The position numbers were made by a program, and so were the translations under genes. A DNA stretch of 64,000 nucleotides, taken from the NCBI GenBank assembly GCA_963828445.1, contig CAWHFP010000001.1:248001-312000 (forward strand), written 5' to 3'. Positions 1 to 7,735 of the stretch are shown piece after piece. Under the pieces are notes generated by a model. It worked only from the letters and a program-made list of their open reading frames with translations, was not told where the DNA came from and made no database searches. Position 1 is the stretch's first letter. Every line of letters begins with the position of its first letter. Source of the DNA: Bog-532 sp963828445. Lineage in GTDB: Bacteria > Actinomycetota > Actinomycetes > Streptosporangiales > Streptosporangiaceae.

Positions 1-2
1 CC

Positions 3-38
3 GCCGCCTACGGCTACGGCTTCGCCCCGCCCGCCTGA
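3..38 (+). CDS. 3' end of an upstream gene (partial)
   Basis: Frame 3 reads AAYGYGFAPPA and then TGA. The Gly/Tyr/Pro-rich tail resembles the ends of many actinobacterial membrane or secreted proteins. Only 11 codons lie inside the window, so no function can be assigned and the frame choice is itself uncertain. Confidence 0.3.
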   Translation, partial: AAYGYGFAPPA

Positions 39-349
39 CGGACGCCGGCCCTCGACGCGCTTGACGGGAGCCCGGCCGATGGCCAGTTGGCCGGGGAAGA
101 AGGGACTCGAACCATGGCCAGGACGTACCGGCTCGGCCGCGGTCGGCGGCCGGTCAACTCGGTGATCGCTGCCAGGTGGCCGCCGGCCGGTATCGCGGCC
201 ACCGTCAGATCCGCAGTACCCGGCGGCGCGCGCGGGCCGGGGACCCGGCGGCGGGCTGGAGGCTCGGCAGACCCGGCTGCCCGGCTGACAGGCGAGCCTG
301 ACCTGGCGGGACGCTTCTTGCTGTTATCAGCGTAGGGCCCGAGCGGCGG
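39..349. other. Intergenic stretch, no convincing gene
   Basis: About 310 bases with no reading frame of coding character. Short frames on both strands are Arg/Pro/Ala-rich and look like shadows. The only distinctive content is one copy of the dispersed 18-bp repeat at 312-329. A T-arm-like string near 101-115 does not fold into a tRNA. Confidence 0.5.
312..329 (+). repeat. Dispersed 18-bp repeat, copy 1 of 4
   Basis: Exact CGCTTCTTGCTGTTATCA. The same 18 bases occur at 5410-5427, 14203-14220 and 41384-41401, all on the + strand. This copy is intergenic, 21 bp beyond the stop of the leftward small gene at 350-649. Its AT content is well above the flanks. Function unknown. Confidence 0.9.
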
Positions 350-649
350 TCAGGTTTGCGACCGCAGGGCGATCTCGACGCAGTCGGCGATGAACGGGAC
401 CACCGCGCAGGCCTCCGCTTCAGAAAGCTCCAGCCCGAGGCGGCCGTCCAGGACGAGGTACACCCTTCCCCCGTCGGCGCTGTAGGCGTGCAGGCGGGGT
501 ACACGCCGGCAGACGTCAAGCAGGCCGGGCAGATGGCAGTTCGCGCCAGGGTTGTTTACGCTCACGGAGTACCTCACCGGTTCGAGCTGCGTCGGCCAGA
601 CGGTCACCCGGCCTCGGGGGAGTCGGCTGCCCGCCGAAGCCTGGAACAT
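350..649 (-). CDS. Small hypothetical protein (99 aa)
   Basis: I do not recognise the family. The chosen ATG at 649 has a GGAG about 8 nt upstream; the frame stays open further upstream, but that part looks non-coding. The protein has a plausible beta-rich core (PVRYSVSVNNPGANCHLPGL, later GRVYLVLDGRLGLELSEAEA) and an acidic, helical end (AEACAVVPFIADCVEIALRSQT). It has no signal peptide or membrane segment and looks like a small soluble cytoplasmic protein. It is transcribed away from the CDGSH gene, so the two may share a divergent promoter region. The amphipathic pattern makes it more likely real than a shadow, but there is no independent support. Confidence 0.5.
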   Translation of the reverse strand: MFQASAGSRLPRGRVTVWPTQLEPVRYSVSVNNPGANCHLPGLLDVCRRVPRLHAYSADGGRVYLVLDGRLGLELSEAEACAVVPFIADCVEIALRSQT

Positions 650-712
650 GCCCGCCGCTCCGTTACGACCGGGACACGTGTGACCGGCCGTGAGCCGGGT
701 AGCGGCCGGCTC

Positions 713-1105
713 GTGAACAAACCGGGGAGCACGCACCGTCCAGCCCAGGCCGACACCGCCGAGACCACCGATAGGACCGGGCACCCGGCCGCTGACGCGG
801 TGGTGACCGTGTACGAGAACGGCCCGCTGATCATGCGCGGGCGGTTCACCATCACCACCCAGGACGGCCAGCCGATTCCAGCTGGGCGCAGGACCGTAGC
901 GCTGTGCCGGTGCGGCCAGTCAGGCCTTAAGCCGTTCTGTGACGGCTCGCACGCGCGGACGGGGTTCCGGGCTCCCGGCCACGCCGAGAGTCCGCGCCCG
1001 GGGACGGAGCCTGCGGACGGGGGTAGCGGCGCGGGGCAGCCGCTGACCCGCGTATGGGACGCCGCCGCGCAACCGGCATCCCAGCGCGAGCCAGCTGCAC
1101 ACTGA
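713..1105 (+). CDS. CDGSH iron-sulfur domain protein
   Basis: A small protein with one CDGSH-type motif, CRCGQSGLKPFCDGSH, in which three Cys and one His bind a redox-active, pH-labile [2Fe-2S] cluster. The preceding segment (YENGPLIMRGRFTITTQDGQPIPAGRRTVALCRCG) is the usual strand-rich lead-in of bacterial one-domain CDGSH proteins. The start is uncertain: GTG at 713 gives 130 aa, and GTG at 800 or 803 would remove an unconserved leader. The C-terminal 45 residues are low-complexity and overlap the tail of the opposing glycosyltransferase by about 186 bp. Such proteins are proposed to act in electron or cluster transfer. The nearby diiron-oxygenase-like gene makes a redox partnership plausible, but that is inference. 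Confidence 0.75.
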   Translation: MNKPGSTHRPAQADTAETTDRTGHPAADAVVTVYENGPLIMRGRFTITTQDGQPIPAGRRTVALCRCGQSGLKPFCDGSHARTGFRAPGHAESPRPGTEPADGGSGAGQPLTRVWDAAAQPASQREPAAH

Positions 1106-1964
1106 CCGCTCGGCCAGCCAGGCTGGGGCCAGCAGCGGCACGTACCAGGGGAACACCGCCGCTCCTCCGTGCCGCCGACGGCCGGTTTCGGCCAGCCCGG
1201 CCGCCAGGCCCGCGACGCTGGCCAGCACCCGGTAACGCCCGGTCGCGGCGGCATAGGCGGCCGTCGGCAGAAGCGCCAGCTCGGTGGCCAGCCGCACGGG
1301 CTGGGCCTGGCTGTCGTACGCCTCCCGGACCCGCTGGCCGAGGAAGTGGCGGAAGTCGGGCGGAAGCCGCCGCACCAGCACCTGCGGGGCCCGGGTCAGC
1401 CGCGCCCCGCTGGCCCGCAGCGTGCGCATCAGCTCCAGATTCTCGAACAGCACGTCGCCGTCGTAGCCGCCCGCGGCCAGGAACGCGGACCGGCGGACCG
1501 GCAAGGTGCCCGGGTAATCCATGCCCAGCCCGCGGTTGAGGAGGATACGGGCGCTGTCCCACGCCGCGTACCAGGGCAACGGGTCGTAGTAGTTCTGCGG
1601 GCACCACGATGTCGGCGTCGTCCAGCAGCGCGAGTACACCGGTCAGTGACTGGTCGTCATAGCGAACGTCGTCGTCGGCGATGATGACACGCTCGGCCGC
1701 CGCCGCCCGCACCCCGGTGATCACCCCGTTGACCTTGCCGTTGAGGTAGGTCAGGCCGGGGTCGGGCGGAATGTGGCGCGCGAACGGGGCCCAGCAGCGG
1801 TGGTGCCGGGCGAACACCTCGGGCGGCGAACCGTCCACGATCAGGACGTCACACCGCAGGCTGACCCACCGCAGATAACCGGTCAGCTCGGTCAGCCCGG
1901 CCCCGTCCGCATGCCACCGCAGGGGCAGCAGGTAGCAGGAGCGGGCGGCATGGCCCGGGGTCAT
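920..1964 (-). pseudogene. Family 2 glycosyltransferase, frameshifted
   Basis: The ATG at 1964 overlaps the stop of the upstream oxygenase gene (ATGA), so the two are translationally coupled. The N-terminal part is a GT-A fold: CDVLIVDGSPPE, then NGVITGVRAAAAERVIIADDDVRYDD with the metal-binding DDD. Near 1599-1601 the frame breaks. The first frame reads DADIVVPAELLRP, while the -1 frame reads on as PQNYYDPLPWYAAWDSARILLNRGLGMDYPGTLPVRRSAFLAAGGYDGDVLFENLELMRTL, a typical acceptor region. One surplus C in a CCC run explains it. Joined, the product is about 347 aa with a hydrophobic C-terminal region. It may be a true pseudogene or a sequencing error. The sugar and acceptor are unknown. Confidence 0.75.
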
Positions 1965-3004
1965 CGCGCCAGCGGGGCCAGGCCGGCCGGGCGCAGCGAC
2001 GGCTGCCCGGCCCGCCAGCAGGACAGCAGGTGCCCGGCCAGCACGTTGTCCAGCGCCAGGCAGCACGACGCCCCGAACACGATGTCGGCGGCCGCGCCGG
2101 GACGCTGGGCCGCGTAGCCGCCGCACAAGTCGTGGGCGGCGATCTGCTCGTGCACGGCGTCAGCTTCCACGTGCTCGTCGAAGTACCGCCGGGCCCGGTC
2201 GTCCGCGCCGAGCCGCCGGGCGCCCGCCGAATACCGCCGGTTCGGGCCGGTGGAGGTCAGCTCCAGCGCGGCCAGGTGCCCCAGCAGGGCGCCCAGCCAG
2301 CGGCGGTTCAGCGCGAACAGCGACATGAGGTTGCTGACGGCCAGGGTCACGGCCGGAACCACCGGAACGTAGTACCCGTAGCCGTCATCCAGGCCGAGCC
2401 AGCGCATCGTGTCCCGGAACATCTCAGCGTGCATCCGGGCCGGGCGGCCGCCGCCGTACTCGTCGGCCTGGATTTCGATCAGGGCGGCCTTAACCGCACC
2501 GTCCAGCCGCGGGATCCCGAAGCTGTGCGGGTCGGCTTCCTTGAGCTGATACACCGACCGGTGGATGAGGTACTCGGCGAACTGGTCCCGGTCAGCGGTC
2601 CGGGCCAGGTGAGCGGCCAGGTCTGGGCCGGCCGGACGGGCGGCCAGGTCGATCAGGGCGCCCGGGACCCGCGCGGCCGGAATGTCGGCCAGTTCCCCGG
2701 CCAGGCCGCGCAGCCCGGCCAGCCACCGCCGTTCCAGGGAGCGGCGGAAGGCCACGACGACCGGGTGCCACTCCCAGCCCTCATCCACGTCGTCGAAGCC
2801 GCGGTAGTGCAGTTCGTAGCAGCACCACAGCGCGAGCTGCAGGTCGTCGTCCTCCCACACCGGGCCATCCGGGTCCGGCGCGGACCCCGAAAGTGGCGCG
2901 GGCCGCGGCAGGGGTGCGCCGTCGGCGGGTGCCCCGGCCGGATCCTGGTGCAGGGTGGAAGCCAGCCAGCCGCTCAGCTGGCCACGTGCCGTCGGTATTT
3001 CCAC
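1961..3004 (-). CDS. Heme-oxygenase-like diiron oxygenase (iron-containing redox enzyme family)
   Basis: 347 aa from a GTG start. The first ~45 residues are Pro/Ala-rich; the rest is all-helical. Candidate iron ligands are E156 (YQLKEADPH), E182 (IQADEYG), H192 (RMHAEMF), E248 (AALELT) and H278/D282/H285 (EHVEADAVH). As I recall SznF's ligand numbering (189, 215, 225, 281, 311, 315, 318), the spacings 26-10-56-30-4-3 are identical. Known relatives use two irons and O2 for N-oxygenation, C-C cleavage or decarboxylation. Substrate is not predictable from sequence. It lies third in a leftward operon argG - methyltransferase - this gene - glycosyltransferase, overlapping the last by 4 bp. Start and early N-terminus are the uncertain parts. 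Confidence 0.8.
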   Translation of the reverse strand: MEIPTARGQLSGWLASTLHQDPAGAPADGAPLPRPAPLSGSAPDPDGPVWEDDDLQLALWCCYELHYRGFDDVDEGWEWHPVVVAFRRSLERRWLAGLRGLAGELADIPAARVPGALIDLAARPAGPDLAAHLARTADRDQFAEYLIHRSVYQLKEADPHSFGIPRLDGAVKAALIEIQADEYGGGRPARMHAEMFRDTMRWLGLDDGYGYYVPVVPAVTLAVSNLMSLFALNRRWLGALLGHLAALELTSTGPNRRYSAGARRLGADDRARRYFDEHVEADAVHEQIAAHDLCGGYAAQRPGAAADIVFGASCCLALDNVLAGHLLSCWRAGQPSLRPAGLAPLAR

Positions 3005-3060
3005 TCGCGCGCGCTACCCAGCCGCAAGGCAGTAACACCTGACCGGGCTCAAATTGATCT

Positions 3061-3831
3061 TCAGGCTCCGGATGCGGGTTTCTCCCAGACGGACACGTGG
3101 GTGGTGCTGGCATCGAGGAACGGATCACGCTGCCAGTTTTCCCATCGTTGGCACAGCCGCAGGCCCGCGATCCGGGCCATCAGGTCCAGCTCGCTGGGCC
3201 AGGCGTAGCGGTGATTGGCCGGAATGAGCCGAATGCCGCTCTCCGACAGATGGACCTTGGTGGTCAGCATGGTCTGCTCGGCGGCGTGCAGCTTCGCGAC
3301 CTCGAGCTCGACGCGGCCGCCCGAGACCTGCACGGGCCGGACCGCGGCGCCGTTGCGGAAGGCGCCGACATCGGGCACCCAGGCTTCGACCACGAAGCGG
3401 CCCCCGGGCCGCAGATGCCGCGCGGCGTTGACGAAGCAGTCCACCTGCGCATCCTGAGACGGCAGCGCGTAGATCGTGTTGTAGGCCAGGAAGGCCAGCC
3501 GGAAATCATCACCCGCGGTGGCCTGGGCGAAGTCGCCCACCACGACCGGGACGTCCTGGCCGCCCGGCTTGCTCCTGAGCAGCTCGGCCATGTCGGGCGA
3601 TCCCTCGATGCCGTGCACGGCCAGGCCACGCTCGGCCAGCGGCAGGGCCAGCCGACCGGAGCCGATGCCGAACTCCACCACCGGGCCCCCGCCGGCCAGG
3701 TCAGCCAGCGTCTCCACCGCGGCCGACGGGTCAAGTTCAGCGTGCAGTTCGTCGTAGCCGGGGGCCGCGTACCGTCCGTACTCGGCCGGGTCAAAGGTGG
3801 CCGCGTCGAACGGCTGGTCTGCTCCGGGCAT
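3061..3831 (-). CDS. Class I SAM-dependent methyltransferase
   Basis: 256 aa. Motif I is VVEFGIGSGRLALPLAERG, followed by the acidic HGIEGSPDM that binds the ribose of SAM, then VVVGDFAQ and the post-motif LRPGGRFVVEAWVPD. The N-terminus (FDAATFDPAEYGRYAAPGYDELH) and overall form fit small-molecule methyltransferases of the methyltransferase_25/ubiE-like group rather than rRNA or protein enzymes. It starts 39 bp after the argG stop and ends 56 bp before the diiron oxygenase, so all appear co-transcribed. The substrate is unknown; the neighbourhood suggests an amino-acid-derived acceptor, which is inference. A GGGAAG lies about 9 nt before the ATG at 3831. Confidence 0.85.
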   Translation of the reverse strand: MPGADQPFDAATFDPAEYGRYAAPGYDELHAELDPSAAVETLADLAGGGPVVEFGIGSGRLALPLAERGLAVHGIEGSPDMAELLRSKPGGQDVPVVVGDFAQATAGDDFRLAFLAYNTIYALPSQDAQVDCFVNAARHLRPGGRFVVEAWVPDVGAFRNGAAVRPVQVSGGRVELEVAKLHAAEQTMLTTKVHLSESGIRLIPANHRYAWPSELDLMARIAGLRLCQRWENWQRDPFLDASTTHVSVWEKPASGA

Positions 3832-3870
3832 GCCTGTCCGCTTCCCGGCGCTGACCGCGGCGAAACCGGC

Positions 3871-5319
3871 TCAGTCGGTTCCGGCCTCCATGGCGGCGCG
3901 GTCGAGGAGCTCGTCCTCGCCGACGCCGTTCCCGCCGGAGGCGATGGCGGCGGCACCGCCGGTGTCCATGGCGCCGATCAGCCCGGTCGAGGCGGCCTGG
4001 GCCGCCCCGATCAGGGCCGGGTGGCCGCTGCCGACCATGCCCAGCCCGGCGTACTGCTCGAGCCGGGACCGGGAGTCGGCGATGTCCAGGTTGCGCATGG
4101 TCAGCTGGCCGATGCGGTCCGACGGGCCGAACGCCGCGTCCTCGACCCGCTCCATGGACAGCTTGTCCGGGTGGTAACTGAACACCGCGCCGGTGGTGTC
4201 CAGGACCGAGTAGTCCTCACCGCGGCGCAGCCGCAGCGAGACCTCACCGGTGATGGCGGTGCCGACCCAGCGCTGCAGCGACTCACGCAGCATCAGCGCC
4301 TGCGGATCGAGCCAGCGGCCCTCGTAGAGCAGGCGGCCCAGCCGGCGGCCCTCGTTGTGGTAGCTGGCCAGGGTGTCCTCGTTGTGGACCGCGTTGACCA
4401 GGCGTTCGTAGGCGGCGTGCAGCAGGGCCATGCCGGGGGCCTCGTAGACGCCGCGGCTCTTGGCCTCGATGATCCGGTTCTCGATCTGGTCGGACATGCC
4501 CAGGCCGTGGCGGCCGCCGATGGCGTTGGCCTCGGTGACCAGATCGACGGCGGAGGCGAACTCCTTGCCGTTGATGGTGACCGGCCGGCCCTGCTCGAAC
4601 GCGATCGTCACGTCCTCGGCCGGGATCTCGATGCCGGGGTCCCAGAACTTGACCCCCATGATCGGCTCGACGATCTCGATGCCGTTGTCCAGGTGCTCCA
4701 GCGACTTGGCCTCATGGGTGGCGCCCCAGATGTTGGCGTCGGTCGAGTAGGCCTTCTCGGTGCTGTCCCGGTACGGCAGGTCGCGGGCGGCCAGCCACTC
4801 CGACATCTCCTTGCGGCCGCCCAGCTCGCTGTAGAAGTCAGCGTCCAGCCACGGCTTGTAGATCCGCAGCGCCGGGTTGGCCAGCAGGCCGTAGCGGTAG
4901 AACCGCTCAATGTCGTTGCCCTTGAACGTCGAGCCGTCGCCCCAGATGCGCACGTCGTCCTCGAGCATCGCCCGGACCAGCAGCGTGCCGGTGACGGCCC
5001 GGCCCAGCGGCGTGGTGTTGAAGTACGCGCGCCCACCGGACCGGATGTGGAAGGCGCCGCAGGCCAGGGCGGCCAGGCCCTCCTCGACCAGGGCCTCGCG
5101 GCAGTCGACCAGCCGGGCCACCTCGGCGCCGTAGGCGCCGGCCCGGCCGGGCACCGACGCGATGTCGGGCTCGTCGTACTGGCCGATGTCAGCGGTGTAG
5201 GTGCACGGCACGGCACCCTTCTCGCGCATCCACGCGACCGCGACCGAGGTGTCGAGACCGCCGGAGAAGGCGATGCCGACCCGTTCACCAACAGGCAGGG
5301 AGCTGAGTACCTTGGACAC
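3871..5319 (-). CDS. argG: Argininosuccinate synthase (long, E. coli-like type)
   Basis: Condenses citrulline with aspartate, using ATP, to form argininosuccinate in arginine synthesis. The PP-loop AFSGGLDTS is near the N-terminus, followed by conserved blocks YFNTTPLGRAVTGT, WGDGSTFKGNDIERFYRYG, STEKAYSTDANIWGATHEAK, GGRHGLGMSDQIENRIIEAKSRGVYEAPGM and DRIGQLTMRNLDI. About 482 aa, the long ArgG class, with an Ala/Gly-rich C-terminal extension. I chose GTG at 5319: it matches the E. coli N-terminus, has no ribosome site, and sits 7 nt behind a TATAAT, implying a leaderless mRNA. An in-frame ATG at 5337 would fall inside the promoter. No other arg gene is nearby, as is common for isolated argG in streptomycetes. 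It heads the methyltransferase-HDO operon. Confidence 0.95.
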   Translation of the reverse strand: MSKVLSSLPVGERVGIAFSGGLDTSVAVAWMREKGAVPCTYTADIGQYDEPDIASVPGRAGAYGAEVARLVDCREALVEEGLAALACGAFHIRSGGRAYFNTTPLGRAVTGTLLVRAMLEDDVRIWGDGSTFKGNDIERFYRYGLLANPALRIYKPWLDADFYSELGGRKEMSEWLAARDLPYRDSTEKAYSTDANIWGATHEAKSLEHLDNGIEIVEPIMGVKFWDPGIEIPAEDVTIAFEQGRPVTINGKEFASAVDLVTEANAIGGRHGLGMSDQIENRIIEAKSRGVYEAPGMALLHAAYERLVNAVHNEDTLASYHNEGRRLGRLLYEGRWLDPQALMLRESLQRWVGTAITGEVSLRLRRGEDYSVLDTTGAVFSYHPDKLSMERVEDAAFGPSDRIGQLTMRNLDIADSRSRLEQYAGLGMVGSGHPALIGAAQAASTGLIGAMDTGGAAAIASGGNGVGEDELLDRAAMEAGTD

Positions 5320-5356
5320 AATTGAAATTATATGCATAACACTGCATGTTCATGCA
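5320..5356 (-). promoter_or_regulatory. argG leaderless promoter with TGCAT-type operator
   Basis: Reading the minus strand, TATAAT (5327-5332) is followed by 7 nt and then the GTG start, as expected for a leaderless transcript. Immediately upstream lie the inverted repeat TGCATG-AA-CATGCA (5343-5356) and the palindrome TATGCATA (5331-5338), which overlaps the -10. Repeated TGCAT half-sites resemble the ARG boxes bound by ArgR in actinomycetes. Arginine-dependent repression is therefore likely but inferred. Confidence 0.65.
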
Positions 5357-5409
5357 CCCCGGTTACGCCAGGAGTTCCCCCGAGTTAACGACGGCTCCCG
5401 GCTGCGGCC

Positions 5410-5427
5410 CGCTTCTTGCTGTTATCA
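5410..5427 (+). repeat. Dispersed 18-bp repeat, copy 2 of 4
   Basis: Exact CGCTTCTTGCTGTTATCA in the spacer between argG and the divergent MFS gene. It shares a longer core with copy 3: both extend to CCCGCTTCTTGCTGTTATCAG at least. Confidence 0.9.
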
Positions 5428-5651
5428 GCAGCGGAGTCCGGCCAGCCGGGGTGCGAAGGCGCCTTCGCATTCCCCAGGCCGCCAGGTTGCGGAACAAGTT
5501 GCGGAAGCACAACAGTTGGGGTGGCTGGGCGGCCCCCGGCCGCTCCCTGCCCCGACGACCCCCGACCACGGAGAACAGCGGTTCTATGTGCTCTGCCTGC
5601 GGCATCCCCACCCACGTCATCGAAGTCGACGCGGTGGCCCCCTCGGACGAG

Positions 5652-6947
5652 ATGACCGCGCTGACCGCGGGGTCGCCGCCGCCGGCCAAGTTCGCGGCGC
5701 TGCGCAACCGGGACTGCCGGCCGTATCTGTTCGGCGCGGGGCTGGCCATGATGGCCGACAACATCGAGCACGTGATCACCTACTGGGTGCTGTGGCAGAA
5801 GTTCCACTCCCCCGCCCTGACCGGCTTCGAGGTCATCAGCCACTGGGTGCCGTTCCTGCTGTTCTCGGTGTACTTCGGGTCGCTGGCCGACCGCTACGAC
5901 TGCCGCCGCCTGATCCAGGGCGCCCAGGTGCTGTTCATGTTCGTGTCGGCCATGTGGGGCGTGCTGTTCCTGACCAACTCGCTGACCGTCGGGGAAGCCT
6001 GCGTGCTGCTGATCCTGCACGGCTGCGCCGGTGCGCTGTGGGGGCCGGGCGAGCAGCTGATGCTGCACGACTTCGTGGGCCAGCGCGAGCTGCCCAGCGC
6101 GGTCCGGCTGAACTCCACCTTCCGCAGCCTGGGCATCCTGTTCGGGCCGGTGGTGGGGTCGGCCCTGCTGCTGGGTCTCGGCCCGACCCGGGGAATCTTC
6201 GTCAACATCGCGATCTACCTGCCGCTGACCCTGTTCCTGTTCACCACCAAGTTCACCGGCCACACCCGTGACCACGGCGTGCCCCGGGCCCGGATCGGGG
6301 TGAAGGAGTCGCTGCGGGTCTTCCGCGACGTCCGCTCGGACCGGGTCATCGTCAGCATGATCATCCTGGGCGGCCTGGGATCGTTCTTCATCGGCGCGTC
6401 GCTGCAGACCTCGATGCCGATCTTCGCCCACGACCTGGGCGCGGGCAGCGCGGGCACGGCCTATGGCGTGCTGCTGTTCGCCAACGGGCTGGGCGGGGTG
6501 ATCGGCGGCGTGCTGCTGGAGGTCACCGGCCGGATCAAACCGAACGTCAAGGCGGCCGTGGTCAGCACGGCGGTCTACGGGCTGACCACGCTGTTCTTCG
6601 CGTTCACCGGCAGCTACGCCATCGCCCTGATCATGCTGGTGATCAGCGGGGTGGCCAACCTGGCCTCGATGTCGATCGGGCAGACGGTGGTGCAGTTGCT
6701 GGCCCCGGCCCAGGACCGCGGCCGGATCGTCGGCCTGTACGGGGTGTCGGCCAACGGCCTGCGCGCGGGCAGCGGGTTCACGGTCGGCCTGCTCGGGGCG
6801 GTGATCGGCATCCACTGGTCGCTCGGGCTGAGCGCGGCCGCGCTGTGCCTGGGTACGGTACTGGCGGGGTGGTACGCGCTGCGCCGCCCCGGCCGGACCA
6901 TTCCCCCGGCACCCCGGACCGCCCCCACCCAGCGGGAGAGACTATGA
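5652..6947 (+). CDS. MFS transporter (MFS_3, EntS-like exporter family)
   Basis: About 431 aa with twelve predicted membrane helices. The loop after helix 2 has the MFS motif A variant GSLADRYDCRRLIQ, and helix regions include LGILFGPVVGSALLLGL and GVLLFANGLGGVIGGVLLEVTGR. The family exports small molecules by proton antiport. ATG at 5652 puts 20 residues before helix 1 (RNRDCRPYLFGAGLAMMADNIEHV), the usual arrangement. An ATG at 5586 with a distant GGAG is the alternative and would add a Cys-containing leader. The stop overlaps the start of the following SDR gene (ATGA), so MFS, SDR and probably pyrF form one operon, divergent from argG. The substrate is unknown. Confidence 0.85.
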   Translation: MTALTAGSPPPAKFAALRNRDCRPYLFGAGLAMMADNIEHVITYWVLWQKFHSPALTGFEVISHWVPFLLFSVYFGSLADRYDCRRLIQGAQVLFMFVSAMWGVLFLTNSLTVGEACVLLILHGCAGALWGPGEQLMLHDFVGQRELPSAVRLNSTFRSLGILFGPVVGSALLLGLGPTRGIFVNIAIYLPLTLFLFTTKFTGHTRDHGVPRARIGVKESLRVFRDVRSDRVIVSMIILGGLGSFFIGASLQTSMPIFAHDLGAGSAGTAYGVLLFANGLGGVIGGVLLEVTGRIKPNVKAAVVSTAVYGLTTLFFAFTGSYAIALIMLVISGVANLASMSIGQTVVQLLAPAQDRGRIVGLYGVSANGLRAGSGFTVGLLGAVIGIHWSLGLSAAALCLGTVLAGWYALRRPGRTIPPAPRTAPTQRERL

Positions 6948-7720
6948 CGGACGGCGTCCTGGACCAGTTCGCCCTGCCCGGCCGCAAGGCGGTGGTGACC
7001 GGGGCCAGCCGCGGTCTCGGCCGGGCCTTTGCCCTGGCCCTGGCACAGGCGGGCGCGGACGTGGCCGCGGTGGCCCGCACCGAGCCCGACATCAAGGCGG
7101 CCGCGCGCGACATCGCCGCGCAGACCGGCCGCACGGTCGTCCCGGTGGTCGCCGATGTGACCCAGCGCGCCGACGCCGAACGCATGATCGCCGAGGCCGA
7201 TGCCGCCCTGGGCGGCCTGGACATCCTGGTCAACAACGCCGGAGTGTGCTTCCACCGCCCCGCACTGGAAGTACCGGACGACGAGTTCCGCCAGGTCTTC
7301 GACGTCAACGTGTACGGGCTGTGGGTGGCCAGCACCGAGGCGGCCAGGCGCATGATGGCCACCGGCGGCGGGGCCATCGTCAACATCGGGTCGATCTCCT
7401 CGATCATCGTCAACCGGCCCCAGTGGCAGCCCGCGTACAACGCGTCCAAGGCCGCGGTGCACCAGCTGACCAAGTCGCTGGCGGCGGAGTGGGCGCCGCA
7501 CAACATCCGGGTCAACGCGCTGGCCCCGGGCTACGTGAAGACCGAGATGGCCCCGGTCGACCAGCCGGAATTCCGCCGTCACTGGATCGAGGACGCGCCC
7601 CAGCAGCGCTACGCCAGCCCAGCGGAGATCGCGCCCAGCGTGGTCTACCTGGCCAGCCCGGCCAGCTCGTTCATGACCGGCTCGGTCCTGGTCATCGACG
7701 GCGGCTACACGATCTACTGA
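6944..7720 (+). CDS. SDR-family oxidoreductase
   Basis: 258 aa classical short-chain dehydrogenase. It has the cofactor motif TGASRGLG, the NNAG motif, a catalytic Ser in IVNIGSISSI and the YNASK active site (Tyr and Lys), followed by the canonical APGYVKTEM and a C-terminal VIDGGYTIY. Arg/Thr after the second strand (VAVARTEPD) suggests NADP(H) preference, which is only an inference. The closest general type is gluconate 5-dehydrogenase or 3-oxoacyl-ACP-reductase-like; the substrate is not assignable. ATG at 6944 overlaps the MFS stop, with AGCGGGAGAG upstream acting as ribosome site inside the MFS gene. Confidence 0.88.
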   Translation: MTDGVLDQFALPGRKAVVTGASRGLGRAFALALAQAGADVAAVARTEPDIKAAARDIAAQTGRTVVPVVADVTQRADAERMIAEADAALGGLDILVNNAGVCFHRPALEVPDDEFRQVFDVNVYGLWVASTEAARRMMATGGGAIVNIGSISSIIVNRPQWQPAYNASKAAVHQLTKSLAAEWAPHNIRVNALAPGYVKTEMAPVDQPEFRRHWIEDAPQQRYASPAEIAPSVVYLASPASSFMTGSVLVIDGGYTIY

Positions 7721-7735
7721 GGAGCGGGAGGCCGG

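Noticed and set aside
95..125. T-arm-like string (complement GGTTCGAGTCCC) suggesting a minus-strand tRNA
   Set aside because: The flanking bases do not pair to a 5-bp T stem, and no acceptor, D or anticodon arm can be drawn.
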